Below, in pieces: positions 24,573 through 36,049 of a stretch of DNA of 64,000 nucleotides. Below the pieces are notes generated by a model. That model saw nothing but the letters and a program-made list of their open reading frames with translations. It did no database searches and was not told the origin of the DNA. This DNA is from Epiperipatus broadwayi (Eukaryota; Onychophora; Udeonychophora; Euonychophora; Peripatidae), in assembly GCA_028023455.1 (NCBI GenBank), contig JAQFVV010006271.1, forward strand, positions 5,975,048 through 6,039,047, given 5' to 3'. Numbering within the stretch: position 1 is the first letter of the stretch; every line of letters starts with the position of its first letter. The position numbers and the translations under genes are program-made.

Positions 24573-25070
24573 ATTCAAACAAATATATTTAACACAGTAT
24601 TCAAAATTAAATAATATATTCTTTACCAGAAGTACTTTCAATTGTTTCACTGACAATCTTTATCAACTGTTAATACAAGCGTACAAAAATAAAAACTTTC
24701 ATTACCCATCATTCAATCTATTCAAATTTCCCACAATTCTGTTGTCTTTATATTAGCCGATTGTTTATTCATCAAACCACCTCTATTCTAGATATCATCA
24801 TTGCCTCTTTAATTTCGTAAAATTAAAGAGGCAATGATGATATCTAGGAATAGAGGTGGTTTGATGAATAAACAATCGGTAATATAAAGACAACAGAATT
24901 GTGGGAAATTTGAATAGATTGAATGATGGGTAATGCAAGTTTTTATTTTTTGTACGTTTGTATTAACAGTTGATAAAGATTGTCAGTGAAAAATTGAAAG
25001 TACTTCTGGTAAAGAATATATTATTTAATTTTGAATACTGTGTTAAATATATTTGTTTGAATTATTATTA
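24570..25070. repeat. Fold-back palindrome, about 245-bp arms, 4-bp loop
   Basis: The sequence is a near-perfect inverted repeat centred on CTCTTTAATTTCGTAAAATTAAAGAG, with the unpaired CGTA at 24,816-24,819. The left arm starts with AATAATTCAAACAAATATAT just after a long (TA)n. The right arm ends with the complement just before a second long (TA)n. Only a few mismatches and small indels are visible between arms. No coding capacity. It is a fold-back or hairpin-type element, or a recent inverted duplication of DNA lying next to a TA tract. Confidence 0.9.
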
Positions 25071-25105
25071 TATAATTTAAAAATACAGACATTTAATGGT
25101 TGTAG

Positions 25106-25106
<1 letters not shown>

Positions 25107-25182
<76 letters not shown>
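25107..25182. repeat. (TA)n microsatellite, about 38 units
   Basis: A long TA run to the right of the palindrome, mirroring the run on its left, with about 35 bp of unrelated sequence between it and the arm. Confidence 0.95.
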
Positions 25183-25188
<6 letters not shown>

Positions 25189-25399
25189 GAATCATGCATT
25201 ATCTGTATCAATTATGACATTCAAACTAGGGTCATTTATTTTTAAAGCAGTAAAACTTATTCAATGTCGTTAGTGGCATTTATCATTACTTCGTTACTGA
25301 CATTCGGCCTATTTTCATATATATCTATTACGTGCTTCTTGCTGTTAATATAACAACATTTTTGTCTCCAAATAACTAATGGAGAAATGGACATGTATA

Positions 25400-26050
25400 A
25401 TTGGACAGTTTTGTGAACAATAATTTCAGCATAAGAAGTTGGCTTTATGTGTGTAAGTCTGGAAGGGCAGGTGAATTTTGTGTCACTGCACTTCTGGAAC
25501 TATTAATATCCCACTCACCTATCCATACATTTATACTTGAATGTTCAAAATCATATGCATTGAATCAAGTGTATGGGTGCGGATGCACTTAACACACACC
25601 GACACTCCCTAAATTTCTTTGTAATGATTCTTGTTGATTGCATTGTAAAACTTATGCCTCTTGAATCGTCTTGAGGCACAAATAAAGGCACTTGAAAGTA
25701 ATCTTCTAATCTGGGGGTTGCAACCAGTTCCAACCCATAGATTTACTTTTCAAGCCTTGTTCTAAGGATAGTTAACCTTCCCAGGACCACTTATTTCATA
25801 TAAAAAGGCCTCTGGTGGTGATTCTCATAAGTTTGGCACATGCTATGCCTATCTTCTTTGCATAAAAGACATGCATGTCAGAGATGTCTATGGTATGCCT
25901 TATTTACTTTTCTCTAAGCACTGCCCAAGAAGGGGTCTTAGACTTTGTTTTCATCCAGAAGCACAACCTTTTCCTCTTAGTTATTTGCCATTATGTCTGT
26001 ACTGCCAAACTTCGTATTATTATTTATTTTGCTTATGACCTAATTTTAGT
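25400..26050. other. GC-richer block, unclassified
   Basis: More balanced base composition with several short open frames of about 60 codons on both strands. None shows a domain, and they overlap in conflicting frames. It could be an old repeat. No exon-intron structure is apparent. Confidence 0.3.
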
Positions 26051-26059
26051 GCTGTAATA

Positions 26060-26729
26060 ATATTAAAATTGTACTCTGCTCAATATATATATATATCAAT
26101 GCTAAATATTATTAATTTTATTAATTTATAATGTTATTTCAATCTTATTATGCAAACCCATCGTCGTAATTTGTTATTTAAGTATTTAAGAGTATCTGCT
26201 TTAGGGAAAGTCAAGTGTTCTGTCTTTTAAATGTTTTTTTTTTTTTCAATAAATATTTGTCATCGAATTAAATGTAATTTTCAAATGTGTTTCATTTATT
26301 TTTACAACCATGATAGTGTGAAAATAGCTTGTATCAGTAATGAACTTCAGAATGCTCCCGAAGTAATATGTTAGTCACCATGTTTCAGAACTGTAAATCA
26401 AAGCGTTAACAGCAATTTTATGTAAATTCTTTCTAATAATCAATTGGCATCTTAATATTGGAGCCACCAAACATGTGTGTTTATTTATAATATATTATTT
26501 AGCTAATAAAGAGCATATGAGAAATATAGCATGAATGACAATATATAATTATTATTTTGTAGACCGCTTGCTCCTTCACACACATACTAATGTATGCAAT
26601 TAATTTATAAATGTTTGTAAATAATTTGTCATTCTATTAAACTATATCTTTTTTATTGTCTAAACTTATTTGAATAGTTTGAATTCCCTTTTCTCCACTC
26701 CCAAAAGTACAGCCATGCATATATATATT
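26060..26729. other. AT-rich sequence, no gene seen
   Basis: Starts with a short (TA)n at 26,082-26,096. Nothing else is recognisable. Confidence 0.55.
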
Positions 26730-27503
26730 TTAACCCATAAACCGCCTCTTCGAGGCTTCTCGTCGATATCTGACGTCACTCTAACTCTGCCAGTTCTTAT
26801 GCTAAAATATTTGTTTGACAGGTATTGATTAGGTTTTTAAAAGTTCTGTAAGATGGTGCCCTCTTCCGAATTATTTTACAAGTAAAAAATCAAAAAAACC
26901 GCATTTTAAACTAAACAAAGAAAGAACCTTGTCAGTGATTCGCTGTCAGCCGAGCTCAGCCGAAAAAGACATTCTGATTGGCTGGAAAGAACAAAGAAAC
27001 CGCCTGATCAAAGAAAATAAAGAAAAATGCTGAGATTTTCATTTCGAATTCAATTTAAGTATTAAAAAAATATAATTTGAGAAATTAAACTAGTTTTTTA
27101 AAAAATATACCAAAAAAACAAAATTATTTTCGAAAAATATTGAAGATTTTAGTAAAAATATTTAAGATTTAGCAAAAAGAAATCTTTACTTTTCCAGAAC
27201 GTAAAATTGAAAAAAAGCGTTTGCGTCAGCACTTTTTTATTTAGACATTCGCTTTATATTTGCCGAAATTGAATATATTTTATAATAAATAAATAGCAAT
27301 TTATTTTTGAAAGAACTTTCGTTCTCTTTTATAACCTGAAAAATTAGTAATATACTTTTTATAAACGTATCTGAGTTGAATTTAATATTATAGGCGAATA
27401 TGTTTTAACAATAGGCTTTGTCTTCAGTTTGTGAGTTGGCCAATTAAAAGATTTGATTTTTACCTCATACAACCAATAATATAATTAGCGGTTTAAGGGT
27501 TAA
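26730..27503. mobile_element. piggyBac-type non-autonomous element (TTAA-flanked)
   Basis: The block begins TTAACCCATAAACCGCC and ends GCGGTTTAAGGGTTAA. That is a TTAA target duplication on each side of 12-bp inverted ends (CCCATAAACCGC and CCCTTAAACCGC) with one mismatch. TTAA duplications and ends starting CCC are the signature of the piggyBac superfamily, which integrates at TTAA and can excise precisely. The 766 bp inside the duplications contain no transposase frame, so it would need one in trans. The first 120 bp are less AT-rich than the rest. Confidence 0.75.
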
Positions 27504-27539
27504 TTAAGTCATAGTTAATAGATGTCTCATTGTCGTCTC

Positions 27540-27755
27540 CGCTCTGCTAGTGGGCTGGATTTAAAATTAATTCTCATGTATCATCATTGTTATGTTATCC
27601 ATTAGGTGTTTGATCTGGAGCTTAGAGAGTGTGTTCGAATCCAAGCTGGTCCCTGACCTAAATCTCAGGCTTGACTGGGTTTGAAATACATTTTTGAGTT
27701 CCAGCTCATGTTAGATGGATAAACATGTTTTGACCGGTACAATATATATATCCAT
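27540..27755 (+). mobile_element. SINE-like element with B-box-like motif
   Basis: Within this block GTGTTCGAATCC at about 27,632-27,643 closely matches the polymerase III B box, and TAGTGGGCTGG near 27,550 loosely resembles an A box, though the spacing is longer than in tRNAs. The block ends in GACCGGTACAATATATATA, like several other blocks in this window. A tRNA-related SINE is the best guess; the evidence is the motif and the tail only. Confidence 0.4.
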
Positions 27756-27904
27756 TAATTAAAAACTTATTGCAATAACAATTAAAATATAAATATAATG
27801 ATAACTAACAATAATAAATAGTCTTTCAATCTGCAGAAATCTTTTGGTTAATTTCTTAACCTACTTCAACTGCCATTAAATTCCAAAAACAAAATGGAAG
27901 AAAT

Positions 27905-28400
27905 GTCATCAACTCAAATCCCATGAATCCTGAATTTTAATCTTAGCAGCTTGTTTATTAATTATATTCATTTTATTTATATTTATTAAAATTGCCTTAT
28001 TTTTTTTCTTATGATTTGTCTCTTCATGATAAATCGTAACACTTTCAATATCAAACTTATATTTACATTTACGTGCCTTTTCATAAGCCAAATAAACTGA
28101 ATCAGTTATTAAATCATTTTTACTTTTCACATGCTTGTATAACAATTCCTGCTTCTTTAATTTTTTTTCAATACTGCACCTCATTTCATCTATATGTAAT
28201 AACATTCATACATAAAAAATTTGATAAACAACATTAATTTTCTACTTGATAGGTATGGCATTTAAGAATTATTCATTAACTTATTAACATTTTTGTAACA
28301 CAAAATGAAACATTAAACATATCATTATATATACCCTTATAAAATTTTACCTGAGCATTTGAAATATATGGAATAGATATCCAGTTTTATTATCAACCTT
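27905..28400 (-). mobile_element. Penelope-like GIY-YIG fragment, left arm of inverted pair
   Basis: On the minus strand, 27,909-28,205 encodes 98 codons. They resemble the GIY-YIG C-terminal region of Penelope-like elements: a basic RCSIEKKLKKQELLYKH stretch, then KYKFDIESVTIYHEETN and a KAILININKMNIIN end. The Ile-Gly of the GIY-YIG core is not clear at the N-terminal edge. The arm is the inverted counterpart of 28,450-28,925. It is a relic with no reverse transcriptase attached. Confidence 0.5.
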
Positions 28401-28439
28401 TTATGTCAATTTAAAAAGATTTATAATGATTTAAAGGAT

Positions 28440-28925
28440 TTTAAGATTGATAATAAAAAATAGATATCTATTTCATATATGTCAAATGGTCAGATGAAAT
28501 TTTTTAAGGATATATATAAAGATGTGTTAATGTTTCATTTTGTGTTACAAATAATAGTAATAAGTAGTGAATAATTCTAAAAATGTCATACTTGTTAAGC
28601 AGAAAAGTAATGCTATGTATAAATTTTTTGTGGAGGTATATTATCATATATAGATGAATCAAGGTGCTATATTGAAAAAGATTAAAGGATCATGAATTGT
28701 TATATAAACATGTGACAAGTAAAAATGATAATGATTTAATGACTGCTTCAGTTGTCTTGGATCTTGGAACGATTTGTAAATATAAATTTAAGTTTGATAT
28801 TGAAAGTGTTAAGATTCTTCATGAAGAGAGAAATCACAATAAAAGAAAAATTAAGGAGGCAATTTTAATAAATAGAAATGAAATAAATATAATTTGTCTT
28901 AACATAGGGACTTGTTATATTTAAA
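28440..28925 (+). mobile_element. Penelope-like GIY-YIG fragment, right arm of inverted pair
   Basis: On the plus strand, 28,640-28,924 encodes the same fragment as the left arm in diverged form: YKHVTSKND, then KFDIESVKILHEERNH and KIKEAILINRNEINII. An in-frame stop lies near 28,683. Non-coding flanks are also mirrored: GTAACACAAAATGAAACA at 28,294-28,311 is complementary to 28,531-28,548. The axis lies near 28,421. The divergence between arms means the inverted duplication is old, or that two copies inserted head to head. Confidence 0.5.
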
Positions 28926-29227
28926 AAATATTGTTATGACTTTACATGTTAGTAAATATTTAAAATTATCCCTTGATGTTTATCATAAACTTGAAAGTTA
29001 TTATAACACCCAAATATGAAGTAATAATTTGCAATTTATTTTTATTTAAATGTAATACACATTAATGTTAATGTCTTACTATAAAAAATATTCATAAATC
29101 CAAAGACATTTATTTTGATAAGTTACAATGATGTTTTGTCTATCTGCATATTTTAAAAACATAGGTTTAGGTAAATAAATCATATTTTCATGTATTTAAA
29201 TTATTGTATATATTTTTAAAAATCAAG

Positions 29228-30900
29228 CATATATATTATACCGGACAAAAGCTTTAGACTCGCATAAACTGACCGCCAGGGCGCCACTAGTCCGAAATTT
29301 GGAACTAGACATTTATTTTTAAGGGGTTACAGGATATGTGAATCGAATGCGCCAGACTAGCTCAATCAAGCAAATGAGATCTATGTTTTGTTCAGTGAGT
29401 TGGAAAGGTAGCAACAGAAAACAAAATCAACTAAGTAAATGAATAAATAAATAATTTTATTAAAAGTATGATTAAATAAACATAAATCTAAATAATAATC
29501 GTTAAAGCACACTTAAAATATGTATTACACGTACATTCGTCAAAATTAAACTAAAATATTTATATGGCTTTGAGAGTGATTTCTTGTGCATGAAAGAGTG
29601 CAAAATACTGGCAGTAGCAGAAGTATTAGTAAGTATACAGTGATCTCATGCCAAACAAGGGAAGTTAGCTTCCTGCTTATAACCCATAGTTAGGAAAAGA
29701 GATTTATGTCGAAACAGAAGAAATACGAAGGTAGCTTCCAAAACATTAATAATAATAATAAAAAGAGTGTTGAAAGTTATTACTTTCAATCAATTGACCT
29801 CCCTCTGAGTGAGACAGGCTAGGAGCTCATGATCTACCTATTGAGAGGGTTAAAACGATCCTACGTGCCCCTAATAAACAAATTGGAAGCTTGAAGAAAT
29901 AAAACTAAGAACTATTATATTTCTTAATAGTCTAAGAAATAAGAAAGTAGCTTCCAAAACATTAATAATAATAAAAGGAGTGTTGAAAGTTATTACTTTC
30001 AATTGATTGACCTCCCCCTGAGTGAGACAGGCTAGGAGCTCACGATCTACCTATTGAGAGGGTTAAAACGATCGTACGTGCCCCTAATAAATGAATTGGA
30101 AGCTTGAAGAAATAAAACTAAGAACTATTATATTTCTTAATAGTCTATTATAAATAAAGTTTCACGACATAAGTAGAACTAATAATAAAATGGGTCACGA
30201 GCCAGAAGTCAATTAAAATAGTCTGTAATATCCAGACAGCTTTCTATAATAAAAGGGATGTGAGATTATAAATAAACTACTATCTTACTTACTAAGACTT
30301 AAATAGGACGGACAGTAATAGGTTTGAAACTAGCACTCGTTAAAAAAAAAAAATATCAAGCACACAGAAATCGAATTACATAAGATACAACTTGAAAAAC
30401 ATTTATATTTAAAAACAAAAGGGAACAAATCTAAGACAACATTATTTAAATTGCAAAAATGTAAGGTACCTTAATAATTTATTTCAATGCTAGTGCACTA
30501 GACTTCTTAGGTTAGTCCATTGCTCTGGATTCACTGACGGTAGGCTTGGGCGAGTTGGTTAGTGTTTTCTTTGGAGCCGGTTCTTATGGCATTGTAGGCA
30601 GTTAATGGAGACAGAGGACATCCGAACCTGTCCTGACGAGAAGCTTAGCACATCATGGTAAAGAAAATATTCTTGCTGTAGGTTTAATGTTTATTCTAGG
30701 TAGAATAATTACTGGATCAGCTTTCCGAATATGCAGGAATCGTGCAATTCTCCTGTCAGAGTTGGTGTCTGTCTCTTTGCGCTGGTGCAAGTATACTAGC
30801 TGATGCAAGTATTCTAGCTTTTCTAAGATAATCCGAAGGCCTGATTAGAACTTGTTATCTGAATCATATCTCCTAATTACAAAACTTTTTCTTTTTAATT
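29228..30900 (-). repeat. Unclassified repeat block with a terminal TATAATATAT motif
   Basis: Composition changes sharply at 29,240, from (TA)n to ACCGGACAAAAGC. Read on the minus strand, the block therefore ends in TTTTGTCCGGTATAATATAT, like the ends near 27,738 (TTTTGACCGGTACAATATAT). A stretch near 29,272-29,290 reads on the minus strand TGGCGCCCTGGCGGTCA, which resembles LTR-retroelement primer-binding sites, but no LTR pair or coding region was found. Inside is a 216-bp tandem duplication. Balanced patches occur at 30,480-30,860. Confidence 0.4.
29719..30147. repeat. 216-bp tandem duplication, two copies
   Basis: Copy 1 (29,719-29,934) and copy 2 (29,935-30,147) both run from AGAAAT through GTAGCTTCCAAAACATTAAT to AATAGTCT. 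They share CTGAGTGAGACAGGCTAGGAG and GCCCCTAATAAA. There are few differences, so the duplication is fairly recent. Confidence 0.9.
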
Positions 30901-32629
30901 AAAATTTAAAAATTCTCTATCTAGCTAACAATAGTTATCTAATTAACGAAATAAATAGCCCTTTACAGATCTAGGATCCAACTAATGAAAAATTCTTTTC
31001 TTTTTGTTTTCTTTCTTTTTTAATTATTCTTATCAATATAAATCCAAAATCTGTAAAGCAATCTATTTGTACACTTTACTTTTACATAAATTTAACAAAA
31101 AAAGTAATCTTAGTTTTCTTTTTTTAAAATCAAAATTAAAAACCAAATATAACTGTGGTATTAAAATATAATTCCCACGCACATACATATATATTAGTAC
31201 AAGCATTAAAAAAAACTTTTAATCAAGTTTTACAAATGAAATCTTAAATAAAAATCTATTTTATTTTCTTTACCCCTGTAAAAGTATAATTTTTGTAATG
31301 GTGTCTTAACATCCATTACAATATATATTTAAAAAGTATGTTATTATTAAGAAGCAAGAAATATGTAATGATCTTTTGGTAAACAAACAAATGCATTTCT
31401 ATTTAAAAAATAACTTTTTAAAAATTATTGTTTATATTTTATTTTAACATATTATTTTTTTTTTTCAAATTTAAAAGAAAATATTTTATTCAGAATGCTG
31501 GTTTGTGCTTGAATGAACTCTAGTAAAGTGAATAATAATTGCTCATTATCTTAAAAGAGAGAAATTTAAGTTATGTATTAGTTACAGTATCTAAGTCAAT
31601 GACCTAAATATTACATCAGTAAATCAATTATATAAATTGCCCATGATTTATCTTAGATGCCATTCTTTTTCTATATATATATATATTGATCATTTCATTT
31701 AATACTGTGTTTTGAGGCAAATTTAGTCTTTGAGAAAGACTTAAATAACAACTAAAATAGAATTTGTTTTGGAAGGATTCTAGAAGAAAAATTATAAAAA
31801 TGATGATAAAGTTTTAACTATGTCAATTAATATATATATACATACATATGTGTGCCAAGAAACCAATAATTTGTCCGGGATAATAATAATAATAATTTTC
31901 TAAATGAAATAGTTTTGAATTTGATAAATAATCATTTTGAATAAAGGATGAAATAATACTTGTTACTTAATGTTAGCTACAATTGAACTCTTATTATAAG
32001 CCATTAAGGGTTATTTGTTAAATAAACTTCTGATACTTTAAAAGAAATGAGCTCCTGGAATTACTGTATTTTAAAATATTGTCATTTCTGCTGTATTTAA
32101 ATATAACCAATCCATAGATTTTTTTGTCATTTTTTCTCTGTGTGAATGTACTAAAAGTAATTTAAAGATTGGGAAACTTTGTGTGCATAAACATTGATTT
32201 GTGTCCAAGCAGTTTATATAATTATTATGTGTATTAATATTGCTATTATTTAAAAATATTATTTAATGTATATATGTGTATAAGTGAACACATAAATATG
32301 TAATTAACCAAAACAAAATTTTAATAGCTAACTTTAAGTTTATATTTAAACATTTATAATAAATTTTATTTAATAATTTGTTTTTGTTTGTTGACAAAGG
32401 ATCAGTAAACAAAGTGGAACAAATTAGAAAATAGATGAGTATTTTTTATGGTTTAATAATGTGTAATGCCTAAATGCCATGTCATAATCAAAACAAAATA
32501 GAATATTTTATAATTCATTGATTTAAATTATTAAAGTATATTAATTAATGTCTTATTGTTTATTCTGTAAATAAAATTATTATTATTTATTAACTTTGAG
32601 TTAATAGTCTTACTTGAATTAGTTAAATC
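30900..32629. other. AT-rich sequence, no gene seen
   Basis: No coding region or family recognised. There are short TA tracts at 31,673-31,685 and 31,831-31,840, and an ATTACAATATATATTT end near 31,315-31,330. Confidence 0.55.
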
Positions 32630-32701
32630 ACTAAACATCACATGATCACCATCTTTTATGTTGGCATAGGGTTGTACTACTGTATGGAGAGTTGCCTGTT
32701 T
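32630..32701. mobile_element. MITE, CACTAAACATC family, short deletion derivative
   Basis: The left end, CACTAAACATCACATGATCA, matches the end of the element at 60,742. After about 40 bp it jumps to the family's other terminal motif, TACTGTATGGAGAGTTGCCT. The middle is missing, so this is an internally deleted copy of about 70 bp. Confidence 0.6.
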
Positions 32702-34251
32702 AATTTGAATTAATTCATATATGATATAATAATAATAATAATAATTTAATGTATCAATGCAACCACAAACACATAAAATTTAATTAACAAAGTAACATTT
32801 TATTTTTTTATTAGTATTCAGTAATTATTAAAAGTGAACCTAATATTTTCATGAACATCAATTGGTATAAAAGCTAGTTAATCATTTATTTATAATAAAA
32901 TTTTATATAGTCATCAAGCTTAAATAATTTTATAAATTTTAGTACATAATAATAAAAGGGTTATTTTATGAATGAATACTAATATAGACTATTATTTAAT
33001 ATATTTGTTATAAATATTCAAATATTATTATTTATATTGTGTATTAAAATTTTGGCATCCAGTCAGGTTAATATTTATTTAATACATAAATATTTTAAAT
33101 AACTTTTAACTTTATTCAATGTACATTTTGGATTACTTTATTAGTAGAGCTTAAATAAAATTCTTACTTGAATTTATTACATTACAGAATTGGCTTGTTC
33201 AAGTTATGTAGCTCTATTAGTTTTAGTTAGTCCATTTATATTGTTACAGATTTGGTGCTGTATAATTTATACTGTTCATATTTTAACTTTAGCCAATTTT
33301 TAGGTTATATAAATGTAAACATTCCCATTTGATTATTTTATTATGATAATGATTTTAGCATCTAAAGTGTGGGCATGTGAAAATAAAGTTTTCTTTTCTC
33401 TCTTTTCATTTTTATACTATTACAAATTTGGCTTACCCAAAGATGTGGGATATTAAAAGTGTCTTTTTATCTTGTTCATTTATATATTGTTGTGATATGG
33501 AAGGAGTTTGTTATGAATGTACCAGGAAAAAAATCACAATATAATACTTGATATGATTACAATATATACTGAACAACAAGTGCACACAACTAATCACAAC
33601 TGAAGTTGTATTATACATCTCACAGTGTTGTGTCTTATGGGTGTCGATACTAAAAAAATACAGAATTGTGCCACAACTAGATTTGAAATAAATCAAACCA
33701 ATATCATTTCAGATTTAGGACATCAATTTTTATTAAAATATTCTATTTTTTATTTTACTTCAAAATCATGATGGCTAATATAAGGATGAAGATAAAAAGA
33801 TAAGATTAAAGACAAGTGCTAAAAAACAAAGTAATGTTCAATGGCTTTTAAAGCAGGAAACAATAGAGATCAGTAGTGATGCAATATAAAATGTTATCAA
33901 TTATTTAGATATATAAAACAAAAATTAAAACACATCTTTACACAATCTTACACTGCAATACAAAATATATAGCTGACACTTTTGAATATAAAATATTTTT
34001 GGAGCTACTAATGTACAATAAATATAAGTCCACTATTATTAAAGTATTATTATAATATGTAAAATTGCCTTTACATATTTAAATATAAATTAAACAATTA
34101 TTTATAAAGAAAATTAATTAATTAAATTCAAATATGATTTTGATATTAAAAGTAATCTGTTATTTTTTTAAACATTCAATTTTAATATTTAATCCAGTTT
34201 TAATGCTTATATATACTTGTATCATTTTACATATATAGCTTTAGTATGTTA
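32702..34251. other. AT-rich sequence, no gene seen
   Basis: Very AT-rich. The 61-codon minus-strand frame at 33,511-33,696 has no recognisable feature. Confidence 0.55.
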
Positions 34252-34648
34252 TATATAGTGCTCGCAAAATAAGCTCTTAACAAGCTTAGCAAAATATTCC
34301 CAACCTCAGACCTGTTTCTGCTACTAGCATCCTCAGTGAAGTGCTAGGATATTCAAGCATTAAATTAAAAATACCAGGAAAAACCCAGCACTTTATCTAA
34401 TGTATAACTATTAAGTAGAACATCTGAAAAGTTCAGACATCCATATCTTTCAATCCAGCTATCTAACTTAAATAGCCATATGGAGCTGAACTAAGTTCAG
34501 ATATACCATATATTAATAGTTTTAGCAATATTAATGTAATGCTTGAATATTTCAGCATCACACTGAGGATGCCAGTAGCAGAAACTGGTCTGTCCATTGG
34601 GGATATTTTGCAAAGCTTGTTAAGAGCTTATTTTGCAAGCTCTATATA
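34252..34648. mobile_element. MITE with long terminal inverted repeats (about 88 bp)
   Basis: The left end, TATATAGTGCTCGCAAAATA, and the complement of the right end, TATATAGAGCTTGCAAAATA, start an inverted repeat. It continues through AAGCTCTTAACAAGC and TTTCTGCTACTRGCATCCTC to about 34,337 on the left and 34,561 on the right, with several mismatches. The 397-bp element has no coding capacity. Its centre contains CATATGGAGCTGAACTAAGTTCAG, a motif also present in the 409-bp satellite and in the MITE at 60.7-61.7 kb. TATATA on each side may be the target. Confidence 0.8.
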
Positions 34649-34649
34649 C

Positions 34650-35440
34650 AACATTAGTAAATACAAGCTTATTAAATTAGGTCATGCAACATCTGACTTG
34701 ATTTTTTTGTAATAACTTATATATATATATTTTAAAAAAATATGTTTTAAATGCTACAAATATCTTGATTACATTATTGATAAAAGATAGAATATAATGA
34801 ATGATATTTTTATTAAATATACTTTATTAGTGATTGATATGTACCGGAGATATGGACATATAACAAATGAGTAATGTAGAAATTTTAGACAACAACAAAA
34901 TATAAAAAGGTGAATTCTGGGAATAATGATGTTCAAAATGAAATCCATGAATGAAGAAAAAAACAATTGAAAGGAAGCTGGCCCAGAAATCTTGAAAAAA
35001 TGATATTAGATAATTAGTTGAAATCTTCATCTGTATTACAAAAAGCTATGTAGTATCATGTAACCCTATTAATAGTGATATGCTTAAAACTGTTGGAAAA
35101 GAGCAATAAATAACAGTTATAATTATTTGTTGCTTGAGAAAAAAATAATTACTCACAATCAAGAATAACTTTTGCCACTTGGTGATTTTCAGACAATAAA
35201 TTGATAAATTTAAGAACATTAATCAAATATGGAAATAAAATATAATCCATTACATTGGTTTTTCATATTACAAAACTGTTGTCACTTATATATTTGTATT
35301 TATAATAAAGAAAAGCATTTTATGCATATATTTTTATACCTTCCTCAATGTAATTGTAATGTACTTAACATTTATATAATGTAATATGGCTACTCATTTA
35401 TTGAAATCAGGAATCTCTCAGCCAATATATCCAAGAAAAA
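34650..35440. other. AT-rich sequence, no gene seen
   Basis: Overlapping short minus-strand frames at 34,769-35,030 are hydrophobic by composition and carry no recognisable motif. Confidence 0.55.
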
Positions 35441-35459
35441 CCTGTTAATCACCTTACCT

Positions 35460-35975
35460 TTACTTTCCATTTCCCATGCTATGTTTTTCCCATATTCTTC
35501 TCTAACCTACTCTATCCCATTTCTGCAACATCATCATTGCCCACACCATGGCTTTTGTATCTAGATTCACTTAACTTTTTTTTATCACATCATAAAGACC
35601 AATAATCCACTTTCTGTGTAATCACTTTGTCTATATTTACTCTCCCACAATTTTATTATTTGTATCCTTTCTACTTATAAACATTTATATTATATTACCA
35701 AATGCCTAATATTTTCCATGCCTACTTCACTTAAGCTGCAGACTAAATCAACCATATTTCTCCATTTATGTATATATTATCTTATTGCTAGTGATCCTAT
35801 TCAAGCCAATATTCTGTTTTCTTCTATATATACTTAAGCTCTTTTTATTCTCCATATTAATTCTCCATCTCTCCAACTCCCTATTTTTTATTAGTACATC
35901 TATTCTTCTATCCCAGACTTTGCCACTAAAACAGTCAACAATACTCATAACACAATCATCCCATTTTTTGTATAA
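35460..35975 (-). mobile_element. LINE C-terminal remnant (tentative)
   Basis: On the minus strand, 35,766-35,948 reads through DCFSGKVWDRRIDVLIKNR, then ELERWRINMENKKSL and IYRRKQNIG. This W-plus-KKSL-plus-IYRR pattern recalls the region downstream of the reverse transcriptase in several LINE families (jockey/CR1-like), before their C-terminal zinc knuckle. Further downstream, to about 35,460, the reading is broken by stops and no clear knuckle survives. It is a decayed fragment and the family assignment is uncertain. Confidence 0.4.
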
Positions 35976-35991
35976 CTATACTGACATTACA

Positions 35992-36049
35992 TACACAGTG
36001 ACAACCCTATATAAATTCTTTACACAGTGACAACCCTATATAAATTCTT
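35992..36049. repeat. 29-bp tandem duplication
   Basis: TACACAGTGACAACCCTATA followed by TAAATTCTT occurs twice in direct succession with no differences. Confidence 0.95.

Noticed and set aside
24369-24656. A 95-codon minus-strand frame with a long Tyr-Ile repeat
   Set aside because: It is the translation of the (TA)n microsatellite and not a protein.
29272-29290. TGGCGCCCTGG on the minus strand as a definite primer-binding site
   Set aside because: No LTR pair or coding region adjoins it, so only a tentative note is justified.
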